Shown in pieces: positions 53,821 to 62,782 of a DNA stretch of 64,000 nucleotides (positions within the stretch are counted from its first letter, which is position 1; every line of letters starts with the position of its first letter). Source of the DNA: Chryseobacterium indicum. Its GTDB lineage: Bacteria; Bacteroidota; Bacteroidia; Flavobacteriales; Weeksellaceae. Where the stretch lies: NCBI RefSeq assembly GCF_021504595.1, contig NZ_JACSGT010000001.1:186001-250000 (forward strand). Reading direction: 5' to 3'. The notes beneath the pieces were generated by a model. That model was not told where the DNA came from. It worked only from the letters and a program-made list of their open reading frames with translations, and searched no databases. Position numbers and translations under genes: made by a program.

Positions 53821-55170
53821 ATGGAAAACAACATCATCTCTGTCGGAATTTTCTTCGATGGAACAGGAAATAACGGGATGAATGCTACTTCTCATGAAAA
53901 ACCACTTAAAAATAACGAAAGCTATTACGGTAATATTACCAATATCTATAAATTATTTAAGCTGTTTAATGGCGATGAGAAAAAATATGTAGAAGGAATC
54001 GGAACTGTTACAGGAAATGAAGACAGTGATTTTGCGATGGCTACGTGTAAAAATCCTGCGGGATACCACGGATATTCTTCTGATGATAAACTGGAAGACG
54101 CTTTATTATTTATTAAAAATACAGTTAACGAAAAGGATAAAGAATATCATTTGTACGTCTATGGTTTTAGCAGAGGCGCCATGCTGGCAAGGAATTTTTG
54201 CAATGAAGTAATGCATCATACTTCCGAATTTTCAGGAAAAAAAGTTAAAATTAAATTTCTTGGGATTTTTGATACCGTAGAATCTGCCGCTTTCAGCGAT
54301 TATGATGTGGCAGTTTTGCCCGAAACGGAAAAAGTTCTTCATATCTGTGCAGTGAACGAATGCCGTTACTTTTTTCCTTTAACAGGCATTTTCGAAGAAT
54401 CAAAGGAAAGAACAGATAAAAAATGGGATAATGGAGGCTCTGTCTGGAAAGAAATTTTTGTTCCGGGTGCGCATGCAGATGTTGGAGGAGGATATTTAGA
54501 AGGCTCTCAATCGGTGTATGTTTCCCCGAATTTTATTAAAAATACAGAGTTGTATTATTATGTGGAAAATATCAGAGGAACGGCTTTAGATTCAGAAAAA
54601 AAGAAAATATGGAGCCATATTTTGCAGGATTATAAAATTGATAAGGGCGAAGTTTTTTCTCAGGCATACGTTGCAAGAAATCTTGTATACAGTGAGCTTT
54701 CAAAAGTGTATGGAAAACTGATGCTTATGGAAACAAATTCTCAGGAATCTGTATTTGATACGGATTTTGACGAGGACACATTTGCTGTTCATTCTGAAGA
54801 ACATTCTTATCTGTCAGAACTTTCGGAGGCTTTGGGAAATTATGTTAAAAACCTTTCACCGGATCTTAAACCAGATTACAATTACGAAAAACTGGCAGAT
54901 TATATCCATATTTCGGCTAATTTCGGCTTATATCATCCTGCTTTGATGATGGATTCCCAATCGGAAACCCATACGGAAATCATCAATAACGGACTGAATG
55001 TTCCGAGTAATTCGGATGATCAGTTCAATAAAAACCAATCCAGATTACAGTCGGAAATACATCATATTGAGGATTCTGTGGTTGATTATGCCTACGGAAC
55101 CAATATTCCGAATAATGATAATTGGAGCCGTACGATATTGATTAAAGAAAATTTTTATAATAAATGTTAG
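53821..55170 (+). CDS. DUF2235 / Tle1-like phospholipase
   Basis: 449 aa from the ATG at 53821; the longer frame overlaps the response regulator. It has the Tle1-family opening (GIFFDGTGNN), a lipase nucleophile Ser117 in YGFSRGAM (GxSxG), Asp151 (GIFDTVESA) and His218 (VPGAHADVGGGY), the Ser-Asp-His triad of Tle1 effectors. Tle1 proteins are phospholipase A2-like T6SS antibacterial effectors. No T6SS genes or obvious immunity gene occur in the window. No signal peptide. Terminator follows. Confidence 0.87.
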   Translation: MENNIISVGIFFDGTGNNGMNATSHEKPLKNNESYYGNITNIYKLFKLFNGDEKKYVEGIGTVTGNEDSDFAMATCKNPAGYHGYSSDDKLEDALLFIKNTVNEKDKEYHLYVYGFSRGAMLARNFCNEVMHHTSEFSGKKVKIKFLGIFDTVESAAFSDYDVAVLPETEKVLHICAVNECRYFFPLTGIFEESKERTDKKWDNGGSVWKEIFVPGAHADVGGGYLEGSQSVYVSPNFIKNTELYYYVENIRGTALDSEKKKIWSHILQDYKIDKGEVFSQAYVARNLVYSELSKVYGKLMLMETNSQESVFDTDFDEDTFAVHSEEHSYLSELSEALGNYVKNLSPDLKPDYNYEKLADYIHISANFGLYHPALMMDSQSETHTEIINNGLNVPSNSDDQFNKNQSRLQSEIHHIEDSVVDYAYGTNIPNNDNWSRTILIKENFYNKC

Positions 55171-55196
55171 TACATTTTCAGTTTTAAATTTAGGTG

Positions 55197-55229
55197 TTGA
55201 GCTGTCTTTAGTGGACAGCTCAATTTTTG
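55197..55229 (+). terminator. Terminator of the Tle1-like gene
   Basis: TTGAGCTGTC (55197-55206) pairs with GACAGCTCAA (55214-55223), followed by TTTTT. Confidence 0.8.
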
Positions 55230-55243
55230 TATCAGCTATATCA

Positions 55244-55585
55244 TTAACGATTTCCGATTAACGTTAATTTCAGATCTCCCTTTTCTTTTATCAATAGAAA
55301 TAAAAAGTAAGGAGCAAAAGCCATAATTCCTACAATGCTTGCTGTAATCGCAATAAAGACAGAGTTTAAACTGAATTTATTACGCCACATGATCCATAAT
55401 CCTGAAAGCATAAGATAACAGGAAAAATCCAGATTAAATTGTCCGCTCCAGCCAATAGCCGCAATGTTATTAACGAAAACACTGAGCAAATCTGCGCCTT
55501 CCTTTTGAAAACAGAATATTGTGTACACAAACAGTGTTAAAGATTGAACAATCAAAAGAATTTTAAGAAAATTTGAATTTTTCAT
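55244..55585 (-). CDS. Small multi-pass membrane protein, DUF2834-like
   Basis: 113 aa from the ATG at 55585 (the longer frame overlaps the next gene). Three to four hydrophobic helices. The layout FVNNIAAIGWSGQFNLDF, then LMLSGLWIMW resembles DUF2834 membrane proteins (unknown function). It is 34 bp downstream of the 55620 gene on the same strand. Confidence 0.6.
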   Translation of the reverse strand: MKNSNFLKILLIVQSLTLFVYTIFCFQKEGADLLSVFVNNIAAIGWSGQFNLDFSCYLMLSGLWIMWRNKFSLNSVFIAITASIVGIMAFAPYFLFLLIKEKGDLKLTLIGNR

Positions 55586-55619
55586 TGATGAATTTTTTGA
55601 TAGAAAATGGGTAAATATT

Positions 55620-56039
55620 TTAATTTTTAGCTTTCTTCCACAGAGGTCCTGCAGCAAGTAGTAAAACAATGATGTTTATAAATGCATTGCTTGAATTTCC
55701 GGATGCAACGGAACCTGCACTGTCTAGAAAAAACCATGCTAAAAGTCCGGCTAAAATAGACCTTCGGACTTCATCGGGAGCTTTTGGATAAACCCATTTT
55801 TGAAGAAACCATATACAAATTCCCCAACCGAATAGAAAACCTCCTGTTAAAGCACTTAAAAATCGTGTGGTAGGATCATGAAAAGTCTGCAATCCGTCCA
55901 AGGGAAGACTCAGAAGATCCAAAGACCATCTTGCAGGTTCGGAAGTAGGTAACATGGTTCCCAAAAAGAAAACAGGACCAAATGAACCTATGACAATTGC
56001 TGTTACTTTTAAGTAGAAATGATGAAATTTTTGCGTCAT
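55620..56039 (-). CDS. Multi-pass membrane protein of unknown function
   Basis: 139 aa from the ATG at 56039. Four hydrophobic segments with DHDPTTRFLSALTGGFLFGWG-like loops (LQTFHDPTTRFLSALTGG) and KAPDEVRRSILAG. I do not name the family. It is upstream of the DUF2834-like gene and downstream of the tetR-type regulator by 103 bp, so the regulator may control both. Confidence 0.65.
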   Translation of the reverse strand: MTQKFHHFYLKVTAIVIGSFGPVFFLGTMLPTSEPARWSLDLLSLPLDGLQTFHDPTTRFLSALTGGFLFGWGICIWFLQKWVYPKAPDEVRRSILAGLLAWFFLDSAGSVASGNSSNAFINIIVLLLAAGPLWKKAKN

Positions 56040-56142
56040 AGAACGAATAATTTTTTGCAAAATTACTCACTTGATGATTTTAATGTTAGACGCTTCCGTA
56101 CAATGAGATGGGATATGTTGATAAAAATTGAAATAAGGATTT

Positions 56143-56676
56143 TTATTCAAAGTTTTTTGCAATTCTTTTTAAATTTTCAAAATAAGAAGTAAGCCATTCT
56201 TTAGTTATATTGTCAGGATTAATCTGTAGGAAAAAGTTTTCCAGAGCAAGTTCAAAAAGGCTTTCTAATTGTCGCTGAGAAAGTTTAAGCTGAAGATCTT
56301 CTGCCCAGATTTTTACGAACTCGTTTCCTACAATCTGGTTGGATTTTTCCAAAGTTTTCCGGAAATTTTGCTTCTGCTGATGAAAACGCAGTTGGCGGTT
56401 GAAAAGAAGGTCTATCTTGTGTTCAGCCAGAATTTCAATAAGTTCAGGATGTATATTTTGGGCATTTTTTTCTTTTTCTGCAATAATCTCAGATCTTTTT
56501 AAGTGAAAACGGAGTAATTCTTCCATAAATCCTTCTGTATCTGCAAAATGATGATAAAAGGAAGATTTACTTTTTCCGGTTTCTCTGGCAAGCTGCTCTA
56601 TTTTTAATGCATTTTCACCAAGAATTGCAAAAGCTTCATAGCCTGTTCTTATCCAAAGGGATTGAGTATCTGTCAT
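56143..56676 (-). CDS. TetR/AcrR-family transcriptional regulator
   Basis: 177 aa with an N-terminal HTH (LWIRTGYEAFAILGENALKIEQLARETGKSKSSFYHHFADTEG) and a variable C-terminal ligand-binding part. TetR proteins usually repress a neighbour; here the two membrane proteins downstream on the same strand are the nearest candidates. The ligand is unknown. Confidence 0.88.
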   Translation of the reverse strand: MTDTQSLWIRTGYEAFAILGENALKIEQLARETGKSKSSFYHHFADTEGFMEELLRFHLKRSEIIAEKEKNAQNIHPELIEILAEHKIDLLFNRQLRFHQQKQNFRKTLEKSNQIVGNEFVKIWAEDLQLKLSQRQLESLFELALENFFLQINPDNITKEWLTSYFENLKRIAKNFE

Positions 56677-56812
56677 TATTGAAGTTTGTGTTTTGTTGTA
56701 TTCAGCAGTTTATGTTCTGAAACGGGAGTATAATTTTCTTCAAATTTAAAAATTAAAATTAAGGTTCAGCTCTATTAAATTTTTAACAAGTTTACAATTG
56801 CTTTATTTTCCG

Positions 56813-56820
56813 TATTTTTG
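56813..56820 (+). promoter_or_regulatory. -7 box before the ABC-F gene
   Basis: TATTTTTG matches TAnnTTTG, 42 bp before the ATG. The -33 region is not clear. Confidence 0.45.
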
Positions 56821-56862
56821 CACCCGAAAATTCATTATTCACTATTAATCATTATTTAACAC

Positions 56863-58794
56863 ATGCTTTCGGTTCAAGGTTTAGGATTACATCATTCAGG
56901 AACATATCTGTTTCAAAACGTGAATTTCACGATTAAAAAGGATGATAAAATTGGTTTGGTCGGTAAAAATGGAGCGGGGAAATCCACTTTATTGAAAATG
57001 CTTTCCGGAGAAATTAATTTCTACGAAGGAAACGTGGTTCCGGAAGGAAACATCACCATCGGTTTCTTAAAGCAGGATCTTGATTTCGTAAAAGGGAGAA
57101 CAGTATGGGCAGAAACCATGCAGGCTTTCGAACAGATCAACGCATGGAAAAATGAGCTTGAAGAGGTGAATCATCAGATGGCAACAAGAACCGACTACGA
57201 AAGCGATTCTTACACAGATCTGATTAATAAAATGACGGAATTGAACGACCTTTTAATGAACCACGACGCTTACAATCTGGAAGGCGACATGGAAAAAGTA
57301 TTGTTCGGACTTGGTTTCAAAGCGGATGATTTCCAGAAAATTACCGATGAATTTTCCGGAGGCTGGAGAATGAGAATCGAACTGGCAAAACTGTTGCTGC
57401 AAAAGAACGACATTATGCTTCTCGATGAGCCTACGAACCACCTGGATATGGAATCCATCATGTGGCTGGAAAACTTTTTGAAAGATTATCCCGGAGCAAT
57501 TGTTCTGGTAAGTCACGATAAGCAGTTCATGACCGCGGTTTGTAACCGTACTTTCGATATCAACAACAAAAAAGTTGACGATTATAAAGCGAATTATTCC
57601 AAATATCTTGTGATGCGCGAAGACCGCCGCGAAAAACTGATTCAGGCTAAAAAGAATCAGGATGCGGAGATCAAGCAGATGGAAGATAACATCAATAAGT
57701 TCCGTGCAAGTGCCACAAAAGCATCTTTTGCGCAGTCTTTGATTAAAAAATTAGACAAGATCGAGCGTATTGAAGTAGATAATGAAGACGTTTCTAAATT
57801 CAATATCCGTTTCGTGCAGTCGCAGGTTCCGGGGAAAATTATCTTCGAAGCTGAAAATCTTGGAAAAGCTTACGGCGAAAAACAGATTTTTGATGATGTG
57901 GATTTCATCGTTCAGCGAGGAGACAGAATTGCGCTTCTTGGACAAAACGGACAGGGAAAAACAACGTTGGCGAAAATTCTTGCAGGAGACATTAAAGATT
58001 ACTCTGGAACATGGAATCTTGGACATAATGTAAACATTGGTTATTTCGCACAGAATCAGGAGGAAGTTTTAACCCCGAATAAAACCGTTCAGGAAGAAGC
58101 GGAAGACGCTGCAACTGAAGAAACAAGACCAAGAGTCCGTGATTTGTTAGGATCTTTCCTTTTCCAAGGGGAAGCGGTGAACAAAAAAACGAAAGTACTT
58201 TCCGGAGGAGAAAGAAACCGTCTGGCACTTTGTAAATTGTTGCTTCGTCCTTTCAACACGCTGATTATGGACGAACCTACGAACCACTTGGATATTCAGT
58301 CTAAGGAAATCATCAAGCTGGCGCTTCAGAAATTTGAAGGAACATTAATTGTGATTTCGCACGACAGGGAATTCTTACAGGGGCTTTGCGATAAGATCTA
58401 CGAATTCCGTGATGGAAGAATGAAAGAATTCTTAGGAGACATCAACGAATATCTTGAATTCAGACAGAAAGAATCCATCAGAGAAATTTCTGCAGAAAAA
58501 GCAAAACTGCACGGAGAAGATACTAAGGTTGAGGTAAAGGCAAAGAAAGAAGAAAAGCCTGCAACAGAAACTCAACAATCAACCATTGTAAGCAAAGAGC
58601 AGAAAAATATTCAGAATAAACTGAAAAAAGTAGAAGAAAAGATTACTGAACTGGAAACAAAAGTTGAGGAATTTGAAGCTTCTTTCACTAAAGAAAATCC
58701 TTCGGAAGAAACACTGGAAAAATACAACAATACCAAAGAAGAACTAGATCTTGCTTTGCAGGAATGGGAATATTTGGGGACTCAGTTGGATTAA
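56863..58794 (+). CDS. ABC-F family ATPase
   Basis: 643 aa, soluble, two ATP-binding cassettes: GKNGAGKST with FSGGWRMRIELA, and GQNGQGKTT with LSGGERNRLALC. Both have MLLDEPTNHLD/IMDEPTNHLD. The linker and a C-terminal coiled coil (KKVEEKITELETKVEEFE) are typical. ABC-F proteins act on ribosomes (translation factors) and not as transporters. Closest by layout to Uup/YdiF types. Family sure, subfamily less so. Confidence 0.94.
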   Translation: MLSVQGLGLHHSGTYLFQNVNFTIKKDDKIGLVGKNGAGKSTLLKMLSGEINFYEGNVVPEGNITIGFLKQDLDFVKGRTVWAETMQAFEQINAWKNELEEVNHQMATRTDYESDSYTDLINKMTELNDLLMNHDAYNLEGDMEKVLFGLGFKADDFQKITDEFSGGWRMRIELAKLLLQKNDIMLLDEPTNHLDMESIMWLENFLKDYPGAIVLVSHDKQFMTAVCNRTFDINNKKVDDYKANYSKYLVMREDRREKLIQAKKNQDAEIKQMEDNINKFRASATKASFAQSLIKKLDKIERIEVDNEDVSKFNIRFVQSQVPGKIIFEAENLGKAYGEKQIFDDVDFIVQRGDRIALLGQNGQGKTTLAKILAGDIKDYSGTWNLGHNVNIGYFAQNQEEVLTPNKTVQEEAEDAATEETRPRVRDLLGSFLFQGEAVNKKTKVLSGGERNRLALCKLLLRPFNTLIMDEPTNHLDIQSKEIIKLALQKFEGTLIVISHDREFLQGLCDKIYEFRDGRMKEFLGDINEYLEFRQKESIREISAEKAKLHGEDTKVEVKAKKEEKPATETQQSTIVSKEQKNIQNKLKKVEEKITELETKVEEFEASFTKENPSEETLEKYNNTKEELDLALQEWEYLGTQLD

Positions 58795-58815
58795 TTTCTA
58801 AGAAATACATAAAAT

Positions 58816-58848
58816 AAACCTTATAGGTTTTTAAAACCTATAAGGTTT
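58816..58848. terminator. Hairpin after the ABC-F gene
   Basis: AAACCTTATAGGTTT (58816-58830) pairs with AAACCTATAAGGTTT (58834-58848), a perfect 15-bp stem with a 3-nt loop, 22 bp past the stop. There is no long T-run, so it may be a terminator or an RNA-stability hairpin. Confidence 0.6.
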
Positions 58849-58951
58849 GATTACAGTTTGTAACAAAATTTCATATCCGCTTACTTATCAATTAATATAT
58901 TTTAATAAAACTTTAATCTCAGTTTTTAAATTATTTTTATAATTTTGACGA

Positions 58952-59308
58952 ATGATTTTTAAAGAAAGCAGAAATCTAAAGAATTTTATTTCCAAATTAT
59001 TGTTTGGTATCTATTTTCTTGCGCTGTTTTCCCAGAATTTCCACAGTCACAGTTCCGAAGAGGTTTTTAAAAACTTCAGTTTTAAAAAATCTGAAAATAC
59101 GGTTACTAAAAATATAGCGAAGGAAAAAGCCGCAGACTGTCTTGCCTGTCATTTCTTAGCTACCGGACATACTTTAGTTCCTGAAGAATTCAGTTTTTCT
59201 TTTGCACATTATACGCATGAAGTAAAGCAGATCATTATTGTTCAGGAAAAAATATGGTCTCAGACTAAATTTACCTTTCAGCTTCGCGGTCCGCCCGCAA
59301 TTTCATAA
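58952..59308 (+). CDS. Small His/Cys-containing exported protein
   Basis: 118 aa with a hydrophobic N-terminal helix (about 12-30). The mature region has HSHSS, DCLACHFLATGH and a final LRGPPAIS. Similar short proteins with an RGPP end occur next to metal-related TonB receptors in Bacteroidota, so a role in metal handling is inferred. The CxxCH is probably a metal ligand, not a haem site. About 300 bp precede the TonB receptor. Confidence 0.65.
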   Translation: MIFKESRNLKNFISKLLFGIYFLALFSQNFHSHSSEEVFKNFSFKKSENTVTKNIAKEKAADCLACHFLATGHTLVPEEFSFSFAHYTHEVKQIIIVQEKIWSQTKFTFQLRGPPAIS

Positions 59309-59607
59309 TTCATAGATTTTTTCGGATTTTTTGCCAGATAATTTTAAATACATGATGTATTTTAATTAAGCTAGCTGATGTTTTTTAAGTCATTAAGATG
59401 ATTTAGAAGTTAAGTTTTATTAAGAAAAATCATATAGATTTTTTGTATCCCTTAAAAGTAAGGTTAAACTTAATGACTCTAAATTCTTAAAATAAATCTT
59501 AACGGCTCAAAATTGAGCATTGAGATTCATCGTCTGAAGCTAAAAAAATCCAATTCAAATTTTAACGAAAAAGTACCCTGAAAAGTACACAATCAATCTA
59601 TTTAACA
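59309..59607. other. 299-bp spacer with palindromes before the TonB receptor
   Basis: No CDS. AAATACATGATGTATTT (59346-59362) is a perfect dyad, and AGTCATTAAG (59388-59397) is inverted as CTTAATGACT (59469-59478). Either could be a regulator site or part of an intergenic repeat. The metal-uptake context makes a Fur/Zur-type site worth testing. Confidence 0.4.
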
Positions 59608-61992
59608 ATGAAATTGATCTATAGCTTTATGCTTATCCTTTGCGGATTTGCATTCACCAACGCACAGCAGACTTATACGGTAGAAGGAACGGTTCAGGAT
59701 TTTCACGATAAAACCATGCTGGAAAATGCATCCGTGAAAATTGGAGATTTTTCTGCAAAAACCGATAAAAACGGTAAGTTTTCAATCAATAAAATTCCTG
59801 CGGGAAAATATATACTCATTGCTAAACATCCTGATTGTAATGATTATACTGAAAATGTAGGAGTTGCACAGGATTTGCATTTAACAATCACGCTTGAACA
59901 TCACGTTCAGGATATCGAAACGGTTACCATTCACGGAAATCATAAAAACAACGGATCTCTGGTTGTCAAAACGCTTGATAAATCTGAAATTCAAAGAAAT
60001 TCCACAGATAATTTAGGGAATTTACTGACGAAGATTTCGGGAGTCAGTGCTTTGAAAACGGGAAATAATATCTCAAAACCTATTATTCACGGGCTTTACG
60101 GAAGCAGAATCTCTATCTTAAACAATGGAGTGAGACTTGCTGAACAGGAATGGGGAGTAGAACACGCTCCGAATGTGGATATTAATAATTTCCAGCATAT
60201 CGACGTTATCAAAGGAGCTTCTGCATTGAAGTACGGAAGTGATGCGATTGGCGGAGTCGTGGTGATGGAACCTGAAATTTTCCCTAAAAAGGATACTTTA
60301 AAAGGTTCAGTCGGTCTTACCGGAATTTCAAACGGAAAAGGAATGGCTCTGGATGCGGATGTTGCTAAAATCTGGAAAAACGGATGGGCGGTAAAAACAG
60401 GAGGAAGCATCAAAAAACTCGGAGATCAGAACGCTCCGGATTATAACCTGATGAATACGGGAATGGATTTTTCTTCGTTTAATTTTACCGTTCAGAATAA
60501 TACGTATGAAAGAGGAATTTCTTTTGATTATTATTTAACCAACCAGAATATAGGAATTTACAGAGGTTCTCACGTGGGAAACAATGAAGATTTTTACAAC
60601 GCAACTACCACGAAAATTCCGATTTATACAGGAACTTTCAGTTATGATATTGATAATCCGAGACAGGTGATCGAGCATCATATCGCGAAAGTTTCGGCTT
60701 TCAAAAGATTTGAAAATATCGGGAAAGTTTCTGCAACGTACAGTTATCAGTACAACCACAGACAGGAATATGACATCAGAAGAGGGGAGCTGAAAGATAC
60801 GCCTTCTCTGGATCTTGAACTGATGACACATCAGTTTAATCTTAATGATTTGCTGGAAAGAGGGAAGTTTTCTCTGGAAACAGGAATTGATGCAAGTTTT
60901 CAGAACAATTATTCGGATCCGGCGACAAAAGCAAGACGTCTGATTCCGAACTATGATAAATATGCGGCAGGTTTTTATTCCATTTTTAAATATAAAATCT
61001 CCGGCAATTTCAATGTGGAGGCAGGAGCGCGATACGATTTTACGCGTTATGATGTTACCAAATGGTATGACAAAAGCGATTGGGAGAAGAGATATGCAGA
61101 TTCTTATCCTCAGTTTTATGTAAAAACGGATCAGAACAGGATTCTTACGCGTCCTCAACTGAATTATAACAATGTATCTTTCAATGCAGGATTAGAATAT
61201 CGTCCGAATTCATCTTTTGATCTGAAATTCAATTATGCTAAAGTGGGCAGAACACCGAATATTGCGGAACTTTTTTCAGACGGACTGCATCATTCTGCTT
61301 CTGTGATCGAAATTGGAGATATGGGACTGAAAAATGAACAGGGACATCAGTTTAATCTTACGGTGGATTCGAAATTCAACGTTTTAAAAGGATTGAATGT
61401 TTCTGTAAATCCGTACTTTTTTATCACCAAAAATTTCATCAACGAAGTTCCTACAGGAGTTCAGAATACGATCAGGGGAGTATTTCCGGTGTGGTCTTAT
61501 CAGCAGATCGATGCCAAAATGTATGGGGTAGATCTGGATGTTACTCTTAAACTTACGGATCATCTTTCTTATGTAGGAAAGGGAAGTTATGTTTACGGAC
61601 AGGACGACACAAACAATGTTCCGTTGATCTTAATGATGCCTCCTAATTTTTCCAATGCATTACAGTTTAAAAAGGAAAACTGGAAGCAGTTTTATTTTAC
61701 GGTAGAAAACCAGACTTTTCTTAAGCAGAACAGATTTCCGGTGTACAATGCAACCATACCAATATATATAGACGGAGATGAAGTGGAAAAAACGGTGGAT
61801 CTGAGTACTCCGCCAAACGATTATTCTCTCTGGAATATCCAGACAGGAATCAACATCAGCAAAAATCTTTCTGCGGGACTTATCGTGAACAATCTTTTCA
61901 ATGTTTCATACAGAGATTATCTGAACAGAATGAGATTTTTCTCGGATGAGGCAGGAAGAAACTTTATTCTCAACTTTAGATACAGATTCTAA
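59608..61992 (+). CDS. TonB-dependent outer membrane receptor, possibly metal-type
   Basis: 794 aa, signal peptide ending TNAQ. Residues about 22-100 form a carboxypeptidase-regulatory-like domain (VEGTVQDFHDKTMLENASV), then the plug (NLGNLLTKISGVSALKTG, DVIKGASALKYGSDAIGG) and a 22-strand barrel ending RNFILNFRYRF. The pattern VRLAEQEWGVEHAPNVDINNF resembles zinc receptor ZnuD-type plugs. A role in uptake of a metal or metal complex is inferred. A lipoprotein follows after 49 bp. Confidence 0.88.
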   Translation: MKLIYSFMLILCGFAFTNAQQTYTVEGTVQDFHDKTMLENASVKIGDFSAKTDKNGKFSINKIPAGKYILIAKHPDCNDYTENVGVAQDLHLTITLEHHVQDIETVTIHGNHKNNGSLVVKTLDKSEIQRNSTDNLGNLLTKISGVSALKTGNNISKPIIHGLYGSRISILNNGVRLAEQEWGVEHAPNVDINNFQHIDVIKGASALKYGSDAIGGVVVMEPEIFPKKDTLKGSVGLTGISNGKGMALDADVAKIWKNGWAVKTGGSIKKLGDQNAPDYNLMNTGMDFSSFNFTVQNNTYERGISFDYYLTNQNIGIYRGSHVGNNEDFYNATTTKIPIYTGTFSYDIDNPRQVIEHHIAKVSAFKRFENIGKVSATYSYQYNHRQEYDIRRGELKDTPSLDLELMTHQFNLNDLLERGKFSLETGIDASFQNNYSDPATKARRLIPNYDKYAAGFYSIFKYKISGNFNVEAGARYDFTRYDVTKWYDKSDWEKRYADSYPQFYVKTDQNRILTRPQLNYNNVSFNAGLEYRPNSSFDLKFNYAKVGRTPNIAELFSDGLHHSASVIEIGDMGLKNEQGHQFNLTVDSKFNVLKGLNVSVNPYFFITKNFINEVPTGVQNTIRGVFPVWSYQQIDAKMYGVDLDVTLKLTDHLSYVGKGSYVYGQDDTNNVPLILMMPPNFSNALQFKKENWKQFYFTVENQTFLKQNRFPVYNATIPIYIDGDEVEKTVDLSTPPNDYSLWNIQTGINISKNLSAGLIVNNLFNVSYRDYLNRMRFFSDEAGRNFILNFRYRF

Positions 61993-62041
61993 AGATTTTT
62001 AAAACCATCAGACAAAATATCAACTTTAAAATTTAAAAAAA

Positions 62042-62629
62042 ATGAAATTATTCAATACTAAAAATATCATCAAATTATTAGCTGTTTTATTCATCGCTAT
62101 CACCGTAGTTTCCTGTCAGAGAGACGGATCTGCGGCAGAAGACGATCTTCCTCAGGAAGACCTTACCAACATTATTTTGAATGTGAAAGATGTTGCGGCG
62201 GGAACTACCCAAACGTACAATTACAGCATGGGAGCGGGAGGAGCTCAGGCGATTAAATTAACCGACGGAAAGACCTATCAGGTAACTGCCACGTTTAAAA
62301 ACGGAAACGAAGATGCCACTCAGGAAATTAAGGATGCAAAAGACGAACACTTTTTAATCTTCAATTTCCCAAATTCAGATATTGTTTTAACGCGTACAGA
62401 CGATGCTTCTTCTACAAGAGCAGACGGAAAACGGGTAGGATTAAAAACGGAATGGGTGGTCAACAAAGCCGTTAAAAATCCTTCTGCAACAAGCCAGTTG
62501 ATTTTCACTTTATATCATGAACCGGCAAGTGTAACGGAAGATTCCCAGACAACCACAAACGGCGTGATCTACGGAGCTCAGGTTGGAGGAGAAACAGATG
62601 CACAGGCAAACTATACTATTACGAATTAA
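62042..62629 (+). CDS. Lipoprotein downstream of the TonB receptor
   Basis: 195 aa with lipobox VVSC (Cys25). The mature part is acidic and beta-rich (GKTYQVTATFKNGN, FLIFNFPNSDIVLTRTDDASS). The last segment GVIYGAQVGGETDAQANYTIT is a pattern seen in Flavobacteriia lipoproteins that accompany TonB receptors. It probably acts as a surface or periplasmic binding partner. A terminator follows. Confidence 0.75.
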   Translation: MKLFNTKNIIKLLAVLFIAITVVSCQRDGSAAEDDLPQEDLTNIILNVKDVAAGTTQTYNYSMGAGGAQAIKLTDGKTYQVTATFKNGNEDATQEIKDAKDEHFLIFNFPNSDIVLTRTDDASSTRADGKRVGLKTEWVVNKAVKNPSATSQLIFTLYHEPASVTEDSQTTTNGVIYGAQVGGETDAQANYTITN

Positions 62630-62661
62630 AATAACCTTTTAATATCTTTAATCTTGTTAGT

Positions 62662-62690
62662 AAAACCATCGGAAATTTTCCGGTGGTTTT
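62662..62690 (+). terminator. Terminator of the receptor operon
   Basis: AAAACCATCGGAAA pairs with TTTTCCGGTGGTTTT (one G-T pair), followed by TTTAATTT. Confidence 0.75.
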
Positions 62691-62752
62691 TTAATTTAAC
62701 AATATTTAGCTTTTAAGTTGATTTTAAATGAACGATTTTCATAAAATTTTTA

Positions 62753-62760
62753 TATTTTTG
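62753..62760 (+). promoter_or_regulatory. -7 box before tig
   Basis: TATTTTTG matches TAnnTTTG, 23 bp before the tig ATG. Confidence 0.5.
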
Positions 62761-62782
62761 CAACCTAAAATTTTAATCAATA

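Noticed and set aside
53644..55170. A longer N-terminus for the Tle1-like gene
   Set aside because: The frame from 53644 overlaps the response regulator and adds 59 residues with no family match; the motif GIFFDGTGNN begins right after ATG 53821.
53821..56060. A complete T6SS effector-immunity cassette
   Set aside because: No T6SS structural or adaptor gene is present, and the two small membrane genes run the other way behind a terminator.
56082..56095. A fourth CGTCTAA on the minus strand before the 56039 gene
   Set aside because: No GAAGG lies 16 nt upstream, so it lacks the -35 box of the three ECF sites.
58952..59308. Cytochrome c reading of the CxxCH in the 118-aa protein
   Set aside because: Surrounding sequence is short and lacks an axial ligand region; the HSHSS and RGPP context fits a small metal-related protein better.
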